Assembly: GCF_900104025.1 (NCBI RefSeq)
Contig: NZ_FNIQ01000001.1
Location: forward strand, 62,001-126,000
Direction: 5' to 3'
Source of the DNA: Geodermatophilus sp. DSM 45219
GTDB lineage: Bacteria; Actinomycetota; Actinomycetes; Mycobacteriales; Geodermatophilaceae
Length of the DNA: 64,000 bases
In this document: positions 16,616 through 24,945 of the stretch, piece by piece
Layout of the letters: each line of letters begins with the position of its first letter
Position numbering within the stretch: position 1 is the stretch's first letter
Made by a program: the position numbers and the translations under genes
The notes under the pieces: model-generated
Database searches by the model: none
What the model was told of the DNA's origin: nothing
What the model saw: only the letters and a program-made list of their open reading frames with translations

Positions 16616-17410
16616 GTGAGCGGCGCCCGGGTGGAGGTCGTGGGCCTGTCGGCCGCGCACGGCCGGTCCCGCGTGCTCGACGACGTCCGCCTCGACGTCG
16701 GACCCGGCGGGTGGACGGCGGTCATCGGCCCGAACGGCTCGGGCAAGACCACCCTGCTGCGGGCGGTGCTCGGCGCGCACCCGCACGGGGGGCAGGTCCG
16801 CGTCGACGGCGTCCCGACCACCGCGGTGCCTCGCCGGGAGCGGGCCCGCACGCTGGCCTACGCCCCGCAGCGGCCGGTCGTGCCCGAGGGCGTGAGCACC
16901 GCCGAGTACGTGGGCCTGGGCCGCACCCCGCACCGGGCGCTGCTGGCCGCCCCGCGTCCCGCGGACCGGCAGGTGGTGGCCGACGTCATGGCCCGCCTCG
17001 AGCTGACCGGCCTCGCCGACCGCGCGGTGGCCACCCTCTCCGGGGGCGAGCAGCAGCGCGCGGTGCTCGCCCGGGCGCTGGCCCAGCAGCCGCGGGTGCT
17101 GCTGCTCGACGAGCCGACGTCCGCCCTGGACCTCGGCCACGCCCAGCAGGTCCTCGACCTGGTCGACCGGCTGCGCCGCCAGGACGGGCTGACCGTGCTC
17201 AGCACGCTGCACGACCTCACCCTGGCCGGCCAGTACGCCGACCGGCTCGCGCTCCTCTCGGGCGGCCGGGTGGTCGCCGAGGGGACGCCGGCGCAGGTGC
17301 TCACCGCCGAGGCGCTGGCCGGCCACTACGGCGCGCGGGCACAGGTGGTCACCGGCCCGCACGGCCCCGCGGTGCTGCCCCTCCGGGCGCCGGGACACGA
17401 CCGGGGATGA
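16616..17410 (+). CDS. btuD: Cobalamin ABC transporter ATP-binding protein
   Basis: 264 aa. Walker A is GPNGSGKTT, the Q-loop is YAPQRP, the signature is LSGGEQQR, Walker B is VLLLDEPTSALD, and the switch His is in STLHDLT. The family is that of FecE/BtuD importers. The GTG at 16616 follows the btuC stop by 7 nt within a repeated GGCGGTGA context. It powers uptake through BtuC. Confidence 0.92.
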   Translation: MSGARVEVVGLSAAHGRSRVLDDVRLDVGPGGWTAVIGPNGSGKTTLLRAVLGAHPHGGQVRVDGVPTTAVPRRERARTLAYAPQRPVVPEGVSTAEYVGLGRTPHRALLAAPRPADRQVVADVMARLELTGLADRAVATLSGGEQQRAVLARALAQQPRVLLLDEPTSALDLGHAQQVLDLVDRLRRQDGLTVLSTLHDLTLAGQYADRLALLSGGRVVAEGTPAQVLTAEALAGHYGARAQVVTGPHGPAVLPLRAPGHDRG

Positions 17411-17459
17411 TCGACGGCCGGCAGCCCGCTGGGGGCGCCGGCCGACGGGAGGGGGACCG

Positions 17460-18524
17460 GTGTCGCAGGCTGCTGCACCCGTCGTGCAGCTGGGGCTGGT
17501 CGCCGCCCCGGGGACCCCGGCCGAGCTGGCCGGCTGGCTGGCCGGGGAGCTCGGCAGGGAGCTGGCCGCGGCCCACCCGCAGGTGCGCTGGGAGGTCCGG
17601 GCGGTCGAGGACGGGCTGGTGCGGCCCCCCGCGGACGACGACGAGATCGTCACGGCCACGCGACGGCGGCTGCTCGCCGAGGACTGGGACCTCGCGCTGG
17701 CCCTCACCGACGTCCCGCTGGAGGTGGACCGGCGGCCGGTGGTCGGCTCGGCCAGCCCCGTGCACGGCGTCGCGCTGCTGTCGCTGCCGGCGCTGGGCGC
17801 GGTCGGGCTGCGCAAGCGGGCGCTGCAGAACGCGCTCGGGCTGGTGCACACGCTGCTGGGCACCGCCGAGGACGCCGACGCCGACGACCGTGCGGCCATG
17901 GGACGGCGGCTGCGCGAGCTGGCCACCGACCCGGCCGACGGCACCGCCGGGGTGGCCTTCACCGCCCGCGTGGTGACCGGCAACCTGCGGCTGCTGCTCG
18001 GCATGGTGCGGGCCAACCGGCCGTGGCGGCTGGCCGTGCAGCTGTCCCGCGCGCTCACCGCGGCGATCGCGGCCGGCGTCTTCGCCCTCATCACCCCGGA
18101 CATCTGGGCGCTGGCCGACAACTCCGGCTGGCCGCGGCTGACGGTCATCGCGGTCGGCTCGGTGGTGGCCGTCGTGGTCACCCTCGTCGTCGGCGCGGAG
18201 CTGTGGGAGCGGCCGCGCTCCCGCCGGGTGCGCAAGCAGGTGCTGCTGTTCAACGTGGCGACCACCGCCACCGTCGTCATCGGCGTCCTGACGCTGTACG
18301 CGGTGCTGTTCGTGCTCGCCCTGGCCGGCGCGCTGCTGCTGGTGGTGGGGTCGCTGTTCGCCGAGGGGCTGGGGCACCCGGTCCACCTGTCGGACTACCT
18401 GGAGCTGGCCTGGCTGACCTGCTCGCTGGCGACGGTGGGCGGTGCGCTCGGTGCCGGGCTGGAGTCCGACGAGGCGGTGCGGGAGGCCGCCTACACCTAC
18501 CGGTCCGACCAGCCCGCGCACTGA
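17460..18524 (+). CDS. Conserved actinobacterial membrane protein of unknown function
   Basis: 354 aa. The first 190 residues are soluble. They include a VQLGLVAAPGTPAELAGWLAGEL start, a DDDEIVTATRRRLLAEDWDLALALTDVPL motif and a GVALLSLPALGAVGLRKR segment. About four to five membrane helices occupy residues 195-345. Similar proteins are sometimes mislabelled as methylene-tetrahydrofolate dehydrogenases; nothing here supports that activity. The GTG at 17460 follows GGGAGGGGGACCG. It begins 49 nt after btuD and may be a separate unit. Confidence 0.75.
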   Translation: MSQAAAPVVQLGLVAAPGTPAELAGWLAGELGRELAAAHPQVRWEVRAVEDGLVRPPADDDEIVTATRRRLLAEDWDLALALTDVPLEVDRRPVVGSASPVHGVALLSLPALGAVGLRKRALQNALGLVHTLLGTAEDADADDRAAMGRRLRELATDPADGTAGVAFTARVVTGNLRLLLGMVRANRPWRLAVQLSRALTAAIAAGVFALITPDIWALADNSGWPRLTVIAVGSVVAVVVTLVVGAELWERPRSRRVRKQVLLFNVATTATVVIGVLTLYAVLFVLALAGALLLVVGSLFAEGLGHPVHLSDYLELAWLTCSLATVGGALGAGLESDEAVREAAYTYRSDQPAH

Positions 18525-18578
18525 TCCGGAACGGGATCCGCCCGAACCCGACGTCCCGGCATGGCGGATGATCGGCCC

Positions 18579-19325
18579 GTGTCGATCGCCACGCGCTTCC
18601 GTACCGCGCTCGAGGACGTCGGCGAGCCCGTGCTCGCCGGTCCCGAGCTGCTCCCCGTACGGCTGGCGCGCGCCTGCGCGCAGACGCTCGGCGTGGACGG
18701 CGCCGGGCTGAGCGTGGCGGCCCCGGGTCAGGACCGGATGCCGCTCGGGGCGAGCTCGGCCGTCGCCGCGCTCGCCGAGCGGCTGCAGTTCACCGCCGGG
18801 GACGGCCCCTGCGAGGCCGCCCAGCGGCAGCAGGAGCCGGTGTTCGCCGCCGTCCCCGACCTGCAGCGCCGCTGGCCGGCGTTCGCCCGGCTGCTGACCG
18901 GACGCACCCCCTACCGGGCGGTGGTCGCGCTGCCGATCGGCGAGACGCTGGCCGGCCCGGGCGCGCTGGACCTGTTCTTCACCGACGAGAGCACCGTCTC
19001 CGACCTCGACGTCTTCGAGGCCCTGTCCGTGGGTCACCTGACCTGCGCCGCGCTCGGTGACGCCGCGGTGTGGGCACCGTGGTCGCCGCGCGGCGGACCG
19101 GCCTGGCTGCACGGTCCCGCCGCGCAGCGGCGCGGGCTGGTCTGGACGGCGATCGGCCGGGTCGCCATGGTGCTGGACCGGACCACGCCGGAGGCCCTGG
19201 AGGTCCTGCGCGCCGCCGCGCGGGGAGCCGGCAGCACCGTCGACGACCTCGCCGGTGAGATCGTCGCCGGCCGGCTGGACCCCGCGGACCTGTGGCTGCC
19301 GGAGGACCCCCACGGCGCCGCGTGA
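18579..19325 (+). CDS. GAF-ANTAR domain regulator
   Basis: 248 aa from the GTG at 18579; an in-frame ATG at 18561 would add six residues. Residues about 5-165 look like a GAF domain (FTAGDGPCEAAQRQQEPVFA; YRAVVALPIG). The C-terminus (QRRGLVWTAIGRVAMVLDRT...EALEVLRAAARGAGSTVDDLAGEIVAG) matches the ANTAR fold, which binds tandem hairpins in nascent RNA to prevent termination. No target hairpin pair is assigned. It lies upstream of a lone receiver protein on the same strand. Confidence 0.75.
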   Translation: MSIATRFRTALEDVGEPVLAGPELLPVRLARACAQTLGVDGAGLSVAAPGQDRMPLGASSAVAALAERLQFTAGDGPCEAAQRQQEPVFAAVPDLQRRWPAFARLLTGRTPYRAVVALPIGETLAGPGALDLFFTDESTVSDLDVFEALSVGHLTCAALGDAAVWAPWSPRGGPAWLHGPAAQRRGLVWTAIGRVAMVLDRTTPEALEVLRAAARGAGSTVDDLAGEIVAGRLDPADLWLPEDPHGAA

Positions 19326-19486
19326 CCGGCCGGAGCATCACGTTGCGTCACCGCCCGGTTCCGGTCGGCCCCCGAGGTTGGGGGTCGGGCACCCCCGGGC
19401 TCGGGCTGTCCGCTCCGGGGAGCGGTCGGCAGACTGGCCCGGTGCCGCCGGACGGCGGCGCGAGCACCGGAGAGGGGGGGCGCGGC

Positions 19487-19891
19487 GTGATCACGGTCCT
19501 GGTCGCGGACGACCACGCGTTCGTCCGCACCTCCCTGGTCGAGCTGTTCACCGCCAGCGGCGACCTCACCGTGGTGGCCGAGTGCGAGGACGGCGCGGAG
19601 GTCCTCGACGCCGCGCGGCGCACCCACCCCGACGTCGTCCTGCTCGACGTCGCGATGCCGCGGGTCACCGGGCTGGAGGCCGCCCGCGAGCTGCTCGCGG
19701 CCTGCCCGGAGTCGCGCGTCGTCGTCCTCACCGGGTCGCTGAGCCCGGCGCTGGTCCGCGAGGCGCGCGCGATCGGCGTCCGGGGGTACCTGCTGAAGGA
19801 CGACGACCCCGGCGCGCTCCCCGGTCACGTGCGCACGGTGGCCGCGGGCGGCACCGCCTGGAGCGCCGCCGCCACCTCCGCCGACCGCTGA
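19487..19891 (+). CDS. Stand-alone receiver domain response regulator
   Basis: 134 aa. NarL-type receiver: VLVADDHAFVRTSL, phospho-acceptor Asp near residue 54 in VVLLDVAMPRVTG, conserved Thr in VVVLTGSLS, and Lys in YLLKDDDPG. It stops right after the receiver, with only about 15 trailing residues and no LuxR-type DNA-binding domain. It therefore cannot act directly on DNA. GTG 19487 follows GAGGGGGGG. A strong palindrome follows the stop. Confidence 0.85.
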   Translation: MITVLVADDHAFVRTSLVELFTASGDLTVVAECEDGAEVLDAARRTHPDVVLLDVAMPRVTGLEAARELLAACPESRVVVLTGSLSPALVREARAIGVRGYLLKDDDPGALPGHVRTVAAGGTAWSAAATSADR

Positions 19892-19903
19892 CCCGCCCCC
19901 TGG

Positions 19904-19927
19904 GTGCCTTTCGCGCGCGAAAGGCAC
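19904..19927. terminator. Perfect 24-bp palindrome after lone receiver gene
   Basis: GTGCCTTTCGCGCGCGAAAGGCAC is self-complementary over 24 bp and begins 12 nt after the receiver gene's stop. As RNA it folds to a stem of about ten pairs with a CGCG loop. It lacks a U-tract. A terminator is the simplest reading, but a dimeric protein-binding site is also possible because the symmetry is perfect. Confidence 0.55.
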
Positions 19928-20053
19928 TGGTCAGGCACCTGTGGCAGAGCACGGCCGCGGGGCCGTCACCCGGAGGGGTGAACGGGGCGGTACGGAACGG
20001 CACCGGCCCCTGTACGGAGAGTCGTGACGCGCATGGGTGTGGCTCACGGCACC

Positions 20054-20069
20054 CGGGACCTTCGTCCCG
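20054..20069. promoter_or_regulatory. NarL/DevR-type binding-site candidate
   Basis: CGGGACCTTCGTCCCG is a 6-4-6 inverted repeat whose core GGGAC-N4-GTCCC matches the well-known DevR(DosR) box symmetry. It lies 104 nt before the start of a NarL-family regulator, so autoregulation is plausible. The same sequence could also form an RNA hairpin with a CUUC loop. Confidence 0.45.
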
Positions 20070-20172
20070 TGGGGGTGTATCGGCCCTGGTCAAGCGCCCG
20101 GCGGTCGGGTCCCATGAGCGCGCTCCCCCGCATCGGCGGACCGGGGCACGGGATGGAAACACGGGGGTTCCC

Positions 20173-20847
20173 ATGACGCTGGCCCAGCTGCGGCCGACCG
20201 ACCTGGCCCGGGTGCTGGTGGTCGACGACCACCGCACCTTCGCCGAACTGCTGTCCGGGGCGCTGGCCTCCGCGGGGATGGACGCCGTCGGCACGGCGCA
20301 CTCCGCGGCGCAGGCCGTCGCGATGGCCCAGGACCTGCAGCCGGACATCGTCGTCATGGACATCGAGATGCCCCGCCAGGACGGGCTCGCGGCCACCCGC
20401 CGGATCCGCGAGGTCGCGCCGGACGCCGTCGTCGCCGTGGTCACCGCGCACCGCGACCCCGACTGGGTGGTCCGCGCCGCCCAGGCCGGCGCGTCGGCGT
20501 TCATCCCCAAGGACGGCTCGCTGGCCGAGATGATCGACGTCCTGTCCCGGGTCCAGCCCGGGCAGATGCTCGTCGCGCCCTCCACCTTCGCCGGTGGCGC
20601 GCCCCGCTCCTCCCCGGCCGGCACGCGGGGCGCGGTGCCGCAGCTGACCCGGCGCGAGCAGGAGGTGCTCGACTGCCTCGGCCGCGGGATGCAGGTCAAG
20701 GCGATCGCCCGGGTCCTCGGCATCACGCTGGAGACCTGCCGCGGCTACGTGAAGTCACTGCACGCCAAGCTGGGTGTCCGTTCCCAGCTGGAGGCCGTCG
20801 TCAAGGCCCAGCAGCTGGGTCTGCTGGCCGCCGCGGATGAGCGCTGA
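20173..20847 (+). CDS. NarL/LuxR-family response regulator
   Basis: 224 aa. Receiver domain: LVVDDHRTFAELL, phospho-acceptor Asp near residue 63 in DIVVMDIEMPR, conserved Thr in VVTAHRD, Lys in FIPKDGSL. The C-terminal LuxR helix-turn-helix reads LTRREQEVLDCLGRGMQVKAIARVLGITLETCRGYVKSLHAKLGV. The ATG at 20173 follows a GGGGG ribosome site. The stop overlaps the kinase start by 11 nt, so this is a two-component pair. A DevR-like box precedes it. Confidence 0.92.
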   Translation: MTLAQLRPTDLARVLVVDDHRTFAELLSGALASAGMDAVGTAHSAAQAVAMAQDLQPDIVVMDIEMPRQDGLAATRRIREVAPDAVVAVVTAHRDPDWVVRAAQAGASAFIPKDGSLAEMIDVLSRVQPGQMLVAPSTFAGGAPRSSPAGTRGAVPQLTRREQEVLDCLGRGMQVKAIARVLGITLETCRGYVKSLHAKLGVRSQLEAVVKAQQLGLLAAADER

Positions 20848-22177
20848 GCGTCCCGGTCCCTCCTCTTCCCCGCCGCTGACCGCCGCACCGCGCCGCACGG
20901 TCTGGGGCCGTGAGCTCGCCGCCTTCTGCGCCATCGCGCTGCTGGTGCTGCTCGCCGTCTCGGCGGGCACGGTGTGGCTGAGCGAGCGGATCGCGCGGAC
21001 CAACGCGCTGGAGGAGGCCGAGGGCAACGCCGGACGGCTGGCCGAGTACCTCGTCGCCCCGGTCCTCGCCGACGCACTGGCCGGGATCCCCGGGCGGTGG
21101 GAGGAGCTCGACCGGGACGCGCGGAACCGGATGCGCGACGGGTCGGTGACCCGCATGGTCGTCTGGCGGGCGACCGGCGAGATCGTGTACTCCACCGAGC
21201 CCGGCCAGCAGGGCGAGACCCTCCCGCCGTCGGACGGCCTGCTGGCCGCGATCGGCGGCGCGACGGTCTCCGACGTCGACGAGCAGCCGGAGACCACGGC
21301 CGGGGGCGCGCCGCAGGCGTTGATGGAGGTCTACACGCCGCTGGAGGTCCCCGGCGAGCAGCTGGCCTTCGAGGCCTACTTCGCCTACGACCGCATCGAC
21401 CGCGAGGCGGCCCGGCTGCGCGGCGAGATCATCCCGATGGCCATCGGCGCCCTGGTCGTCCTGCAGCTCGTGCAGGTCCCGATCGCGACGTCGCTGGCCC
21501 GCCGCGTGCGGCGCCAGGAGGCCGAGCGGACGGCGCTGGTGCAGCGCAACGTCGAGGCCTCCGACCGGGAACGGCGGGCGATCGCCGCCGACGTGCACGA
21601 CGGCCCGGTGCAGGACCTCGCCGGGGTGAGCTACGCGCTCTCCGCGCTGCGGGGCAGCCTGCCCGAGGAGCGGCAGCCGACGGTCGACAAGCTGGTCGGC
21701 GCCGTCCGCAGCGCCGTGCAGCAGCTGCGCCGGCTGATGGTCGACATCTACCCGCCCGACCTCAGCGGGCCGGGGCTCGGGGTGGCGATCGCCGACGCCG
21801 CCGAGCCGCTGCGCACCGCCGGCGTCGAGGTGCTCATGGACGCCGCGCCCCTGCCGGACATGACGCCGGACGCCGCGGCGGTGCTCTACCGCACCGCCAA
21901 GGAGGCGCTGGCCAACGTCGCGCACCACGCCCAGGCCAAGACCGCCTGGATCACCCTGGAGGAGACCGTCCTGCACGGCGCCCCGGCGGTGCGGCTGGAG
22001 ATCGCCGACGACGGCGTGGGCTTCCCGGCGTCCACCGACAGGCGGGCCGAGGGGCACCTGGGGCTGTCCCTGCTCCGCGACCGGGTCCTCGACCTGGGTG
22101 GCACCGTGACGCTGGGTGATCGCCTCGGCGGCGGTGCGCTGTTGACCGCTGTGGTGCCACTGCACCACGGACAGTGA
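20837..22177 (+). CDS. Membrane sensor histidine kinase (HisKA_3/NarX type)
   Basis: 446 aa. One membrane helix lies at about residues 31-52 and a second at about 200-220, enclosing a 145-residue extracytoplasmic sensor region. The dimerisation/phosphoacceptor motif is RRAIAADVHDGPVQDLAG with His near residue 253. The ATPase N-box ALANVAHHAQA and the DDGVGF G-box are intact. It should phosphorylate the NarL-type regulator encoded just upstream (11-nt overlap). No known ligand pocket is recognisable. Confidence 0.9.
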   Translation: MSAERPGPSSSPPLTAAPRRTVWGRELAAFCAIALLVLLAVSAGTVWLSERIARTNALEEAEGNAGRLAEYLVAPVLADALAGIPGRWEELDRDARNRMRDGSVTRMVVWRATGEIVYSTEPGQQGETLPPSDGLLAAIGGATVSDVDEQPETTAGGAPQALMEVYTPLEVPGEQLAFEAYFAYDRIDREAARLRGEIIPMAIGALVVLQLVQVPIATSLARRVRRQEAERTALVQRNVEASDRERRAIAADVHDGPVQDLAGVSYALSALRGSLPEERQPTVDKLVGAVRSAVQQLRRLMVDIYPPDLSGPGLGVAIADAAEPLRTAGVEVLMDAAPLPDMTPDAAAVLYRTAKEALANVAHHAQAKTAWITLEETVLHGAPAVRLEIADDGVGFPASTDRRAEGHLGLSLLRDRVLDLGGTVTLGDRLGGGALLTAVVPLHHGQ

Positions 22178-22204
22178 CGCCACGAGCCGCTGACCTGCAC
22201 GGAC

Positions 22205-22233
22205 CCCCCAACTGCGGGGGCGGCCCGCCCCCC
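22205..22233 (+). other. Overlapping alternative hairpins upstream of multicopper oxidase
   Basis: CCCCC at 22205-22209 can pair with GGGGG at 22216-22220. The same G-run (22216-22221) can instead pair with GCCCCC at 22227-22232. The two folds are mutually exclusive. The site lies 28 nt after the kinase stop and 83 nt before the oxidase start. It may be a simple terminator for the two-component operon or an attenuator. Confidence 0.35.
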
Positions 22234-22315
22234 TCCGCGCGGCTGTGACGGGGCGGGCGGACGCGGGAGTCTTCCTCCACCGAGATCACCAGCGGTAGTG
22301 AGGAGCACCCCCCCG

Positions 22316-24292
22316 ATGGAGACGCCCAGCCTGAACCGCCGCGACGTCCTCAAGGTGTCGCTGGCCGGCACCGCGGCCATGGCGCTGCCGTACCAGGCTG
22401 TCCTGTCGGCCAAGAGCGCATCGGAGCTCGACGAGCGGAAGATGCCCCGGCCCTACGCCGCGGCCTTCACCGCCCCGCCGGTGCTGGCGCCGTACCGCAG
22501 CGACGACCGCCCGGGCACCACCTACGGCACCGTCCCGGGGACGACGACCCCGGTCACCGGCGGCGCGTACGTGGGCAGCGACTACTACAAGATCGAGCAG
22601 CGGCCGGCGCAGGTCGAGTTCGTCAAGGGCATCAAGACGACGGTGTGGGGCTACAACGGCCTGGTCCCCGGCCCCACGATCCGCGTCTACCAGAACGGCA
22701 CGCAGACCCGCCGGGTCGTCATGCAGCAGGTCAACAAGCTGCCGGCCAAGCACCCGACGCTGGGCTACGTCCCCTGGACCTCCACCCACCTGCACGGCTC
22801 GCCGTCCAAGCCGCAGTTCGACGGCTACGCCGGGGACCTGACGAACCCGGGCGAGTGGAAGAACTACATGTACCCGAACAACTGCTCGCCGCGGACGCTC
22901 TGGTACCACGACCACGGCGTGCACCACACCGCCGAGAACGTCTACATGGGCCTGGCCGCGCAGTACCACTGCGTCGACGAGGGGCTCGAGCGGGAGCTGG
23001 GCATCCCCCGCTACGACCGGGCCAAGGTCGGCACCGCCCGTCCCCAGTACGAGTTCCCGCTGATCATCAGCGACGTCATGTTCGCCCGGAACGGCCAGCT
23101 GATGTGGGACGACGACGGGGAGTCCGGCGTCTACGGCGACGTCATCCTGGTCAACGGCGTGCCGTGGCCGACCATGAAGGTCGAGCCCCGCAAGTACCGC
23201 TTCCGGGTGCTCAACGGCTCACTGGCCCGCGGCTACACGCTCAAGCTGAGCAACGGCAAGCCGTTCACCGTCATCGCCACCGACGGCGGCTTCATGCCCA
23301 GGCCGCAGACGGTCACCACGCTGACCGTCGGCATGGCCGAGCGCTACGAGATCGTCATCGACTTCGCCGACCTCAAGGGCACGAGGGTCCAGCTGCTCAA
23401 CGGCGGCGTGAAGAACGCCCGGGACTACGACCACACCGGCAAGGTCATGCAGTTCGAGGTCGGGACGACGGTCACCAGCACCGACGGCAACAGCGTCCCC
23501 AGCACGCTCGGCCCGGTGCACCCGACCATGGCGCTGGACCCCGCCGCGTCGGTCGCGACCCGGCGCATGCGGCTGGAGCGGACCAACGGCCTGTGGGTCA
23601 TCAACGGCGAGACCTGGGACGACGTCGTGCGGTCGAAGTACGAGCACGTCTTCGCGCAGGTCGAGCCGAACAGCACCGAGATCTGGGAGGTCGAGAACTC
23701 CTCCGGCGGCTGGTTCCACCCGCTGCACGTCCACCTCGTGGACTTCCAGGTGCTCAGCCGCAACGGGCAGCCGCCGCGGCCGGAGGAGCGGGGCCCCAAG
23801 GACGTCGTCTACGTGGGCGAGGGCGAGACCGTCCGGCTGCTCATGCGCTTCGACCACGAGGAGGGGCGGTACATGATCCACTGCCACAACCTCTCCCACG
23901 AGGACCACGACATGATGACCCAGTACCAGGTGGGTCACCACGACATCGACTGCGACTCGATCAACACCGCACCGCCCAGGACCGGGGACCCCGACGACAT
24001 GCAGGACGCCCTGGAGGAGGCCGCCGAGGAGGCCGAGGAGGTCGCGGACGAGACGGCGGACGTCGCCGCCGACACCGTCCCGCCGGCGGGCACGGGGACG
24101 ACGGGGACCGGGTCGGGCGCCACTGCCACGACCCCGCCCGCCCCGACGACGACCGCCCCGGCGCCCGCGGCACCCACGACGTCGGCCCCCGCGCCCCGCC
24201 GCTCGGCCACGCCGGCTCCGGCCACGCCGGCTCCGACCACGCCGGCTCCGACCCCGGCGGCGACGACGCCCACGCGGCGACGGTCGCGGTGA
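22316..24292 (+). CDS. Tat-exported multicopper oxidase (CotA/laccase type)
   Basis: 658 aa. A twin-arginine signal opens the protein (LNRRDVLKVSLAG). Copper ligands are complete: HLHG near residue 157, WYHDHGVHH near 198, HPLHVHLVDF near 468 and HCHNLSHEDHDMM near 522, whose final Met would be the type 1 axial ligand. It should oxidise phenols, bilirubin or metals and reduce O2 to water outside the cell. The last 105 residues form an acidic segment (EEAAEEAEEVADETADVA) and then a Pro/Thr/Ala repeat tail. The ATG at 22316 follows GAGGAG. It overlaps the next gene by 4 nt. Confidence 0.92.
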   Translation: METPSLNRRDVLKVSLAGTAAMALPYQAVLSAKSASELDERKMPRPYAAAFTAPPVLAPYRSDDRPGTTYGTVPGTTTPVTGGAYVGSDYYKIEQRPAQVEFVKGIKTTVWGYNGLVPGPTIRVYQNGTQTRRVVMQQVNKLPAKHPTLGYVPWTSTHLHGSPSKPQFDGYAGDLTNPGEWKNYMYPNNCSPRTLWYHDHGVHHTAENVYMGLAAQYHCVDEGLERELGIPRYDRAKVGTARPQYEFPLIISDVMFARNGQLMWDDDGESGVYGDVILVNGVPWPTMKVEPRKYRFRVLNGSLARGYTLKLSNGKPFTVIATDGGFMPRPQTVTTLTVGMAERYEIVIDFADLKGTRVQLLNGGVKNARDYDHTGKVMQFEVGTTVTSTDGNSVPSTLGPVHPTMALDPAASVATRRMRLERTNGLWVINGETWDDVVRSKYEHVFAQVEPNSTEIWEVENSSGGWFHPLHVHLVDFQVLSRNGQPPRPEERGPKDVVYVGEGETVRLLMRFDHEEGRYMIHCHNLSHEDHDMMTQYQVGHHDIDCDSINTAPPRTGDPDDMQDALEEAAEEAEEVADETADVAADTVPPAGTGTTGTGSGATATTPPAPTTTAPAPAAPTTSAPAPRRSATPAPATPAPTTPAPTPAATTPTRRRSR

Positions 24293-24945
24293 CCGCCGTC
24301 CTGCGCCCACCCGCGCCCGCCCCGGCCGGGACGCGGGCGCGCCGGAGCACCGCCGGGTGGCAGCTGGTGGCGGCGCTCGGTCTGGCCACGGCCGGCGGGC
24401 TGCACGTGGCGGCCGCGGTCGACCACCTCTCCGCGGGTGAGCTGGCCGTCGGCTTCTTCCTGCTCACCGCGCTCGCCCAGGCCGGGTTCGCCGCGTGGTT
24501 GGTGCTCGGCGCCTGGGCGGGTACCCGGGCAGGTGCCGGACCGGTCGGTCTGGCGCTGCTCGGCACCGCCGGCCTGCTGACCCTCTACGTCCTCGCGCAC
24601 ACCACGGGGTTGCTGGACGCGTTCGCGGTGCACGAGGCGGCGACCGGGCACGCGCACGACGTCCCGGGCCGGGAGACCGTGGCGGTGGACCCGGTGACCG
24701 GCGTCCGGTTCGCCGACGGCATGCCGGTCGGCTCCGCCGGGCCGGTCGCGATGGACGGGCTGCCGGCGTCCTCGGCCGGGCACGGCCCCGAGGCGGTCGG
24801 CACCGCGGTGGTCGCCGCCGAGCTGCTGACCCTGGCCGCCCTGGCCGCGCTCCTCCCCGCACCCGGGCGCCGGCGCGCGCTCGACGCCCTGGTGGTCCTC
24901 GCCGGGGTCGCCTGGGCCCTGTGGCTCACCGGCGTCCTCGGGTGA
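24289..24945 (+). CDS. Membrane protein coupled to multicopper oxidase
   Basis: 218 aa with about five hydrophobic segments (QLVAALGLATAGGLHVAAAV, LAVGFFLLTALAQAGFAAWLV, VGLALLGTAGLLTLYVLA, AVVAAELLTLAALAALL, LVVLAGVAWALWLTGVLG). A loop between the third and fourth segments is rich in His and acidic residues (HEAATGHAHDVPGRE), which could bind metal. Family not recognised. It is joined to the oxidase and to the signal peptidase by GTGA overlaps at both ends, so the three proteins should be made together. Confidence 0.75.
   Translation: MTAVLRPPAPAPAGTRARRSTAGWQLVAALGLATAGGLHVAAAVDHLSAGELAVGFFLLTALAQAGFAAWLVLGAWAGTRAGAGPVGLALLGTAGLLTLYVLAHTTGLLDAFAVHEAATGHAHDVPGRETVAVDPVTGVRFADGMPVGSAGPVAMDGLPASSAGHGPEAVGTAVVAAELLTLAALAALLPAPGRRRALDALVVLAGVAWALWLTGVLG

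Noticed and set aside
24230..24292. Tandem CCGGCTCC/CACGCC repeats at the end of the oxidase gene as a CRISPR or satellite
   Set aside because: They encode the Pro/Thr/Ala repeats of the oxidase tail in frame; there are no spacers.
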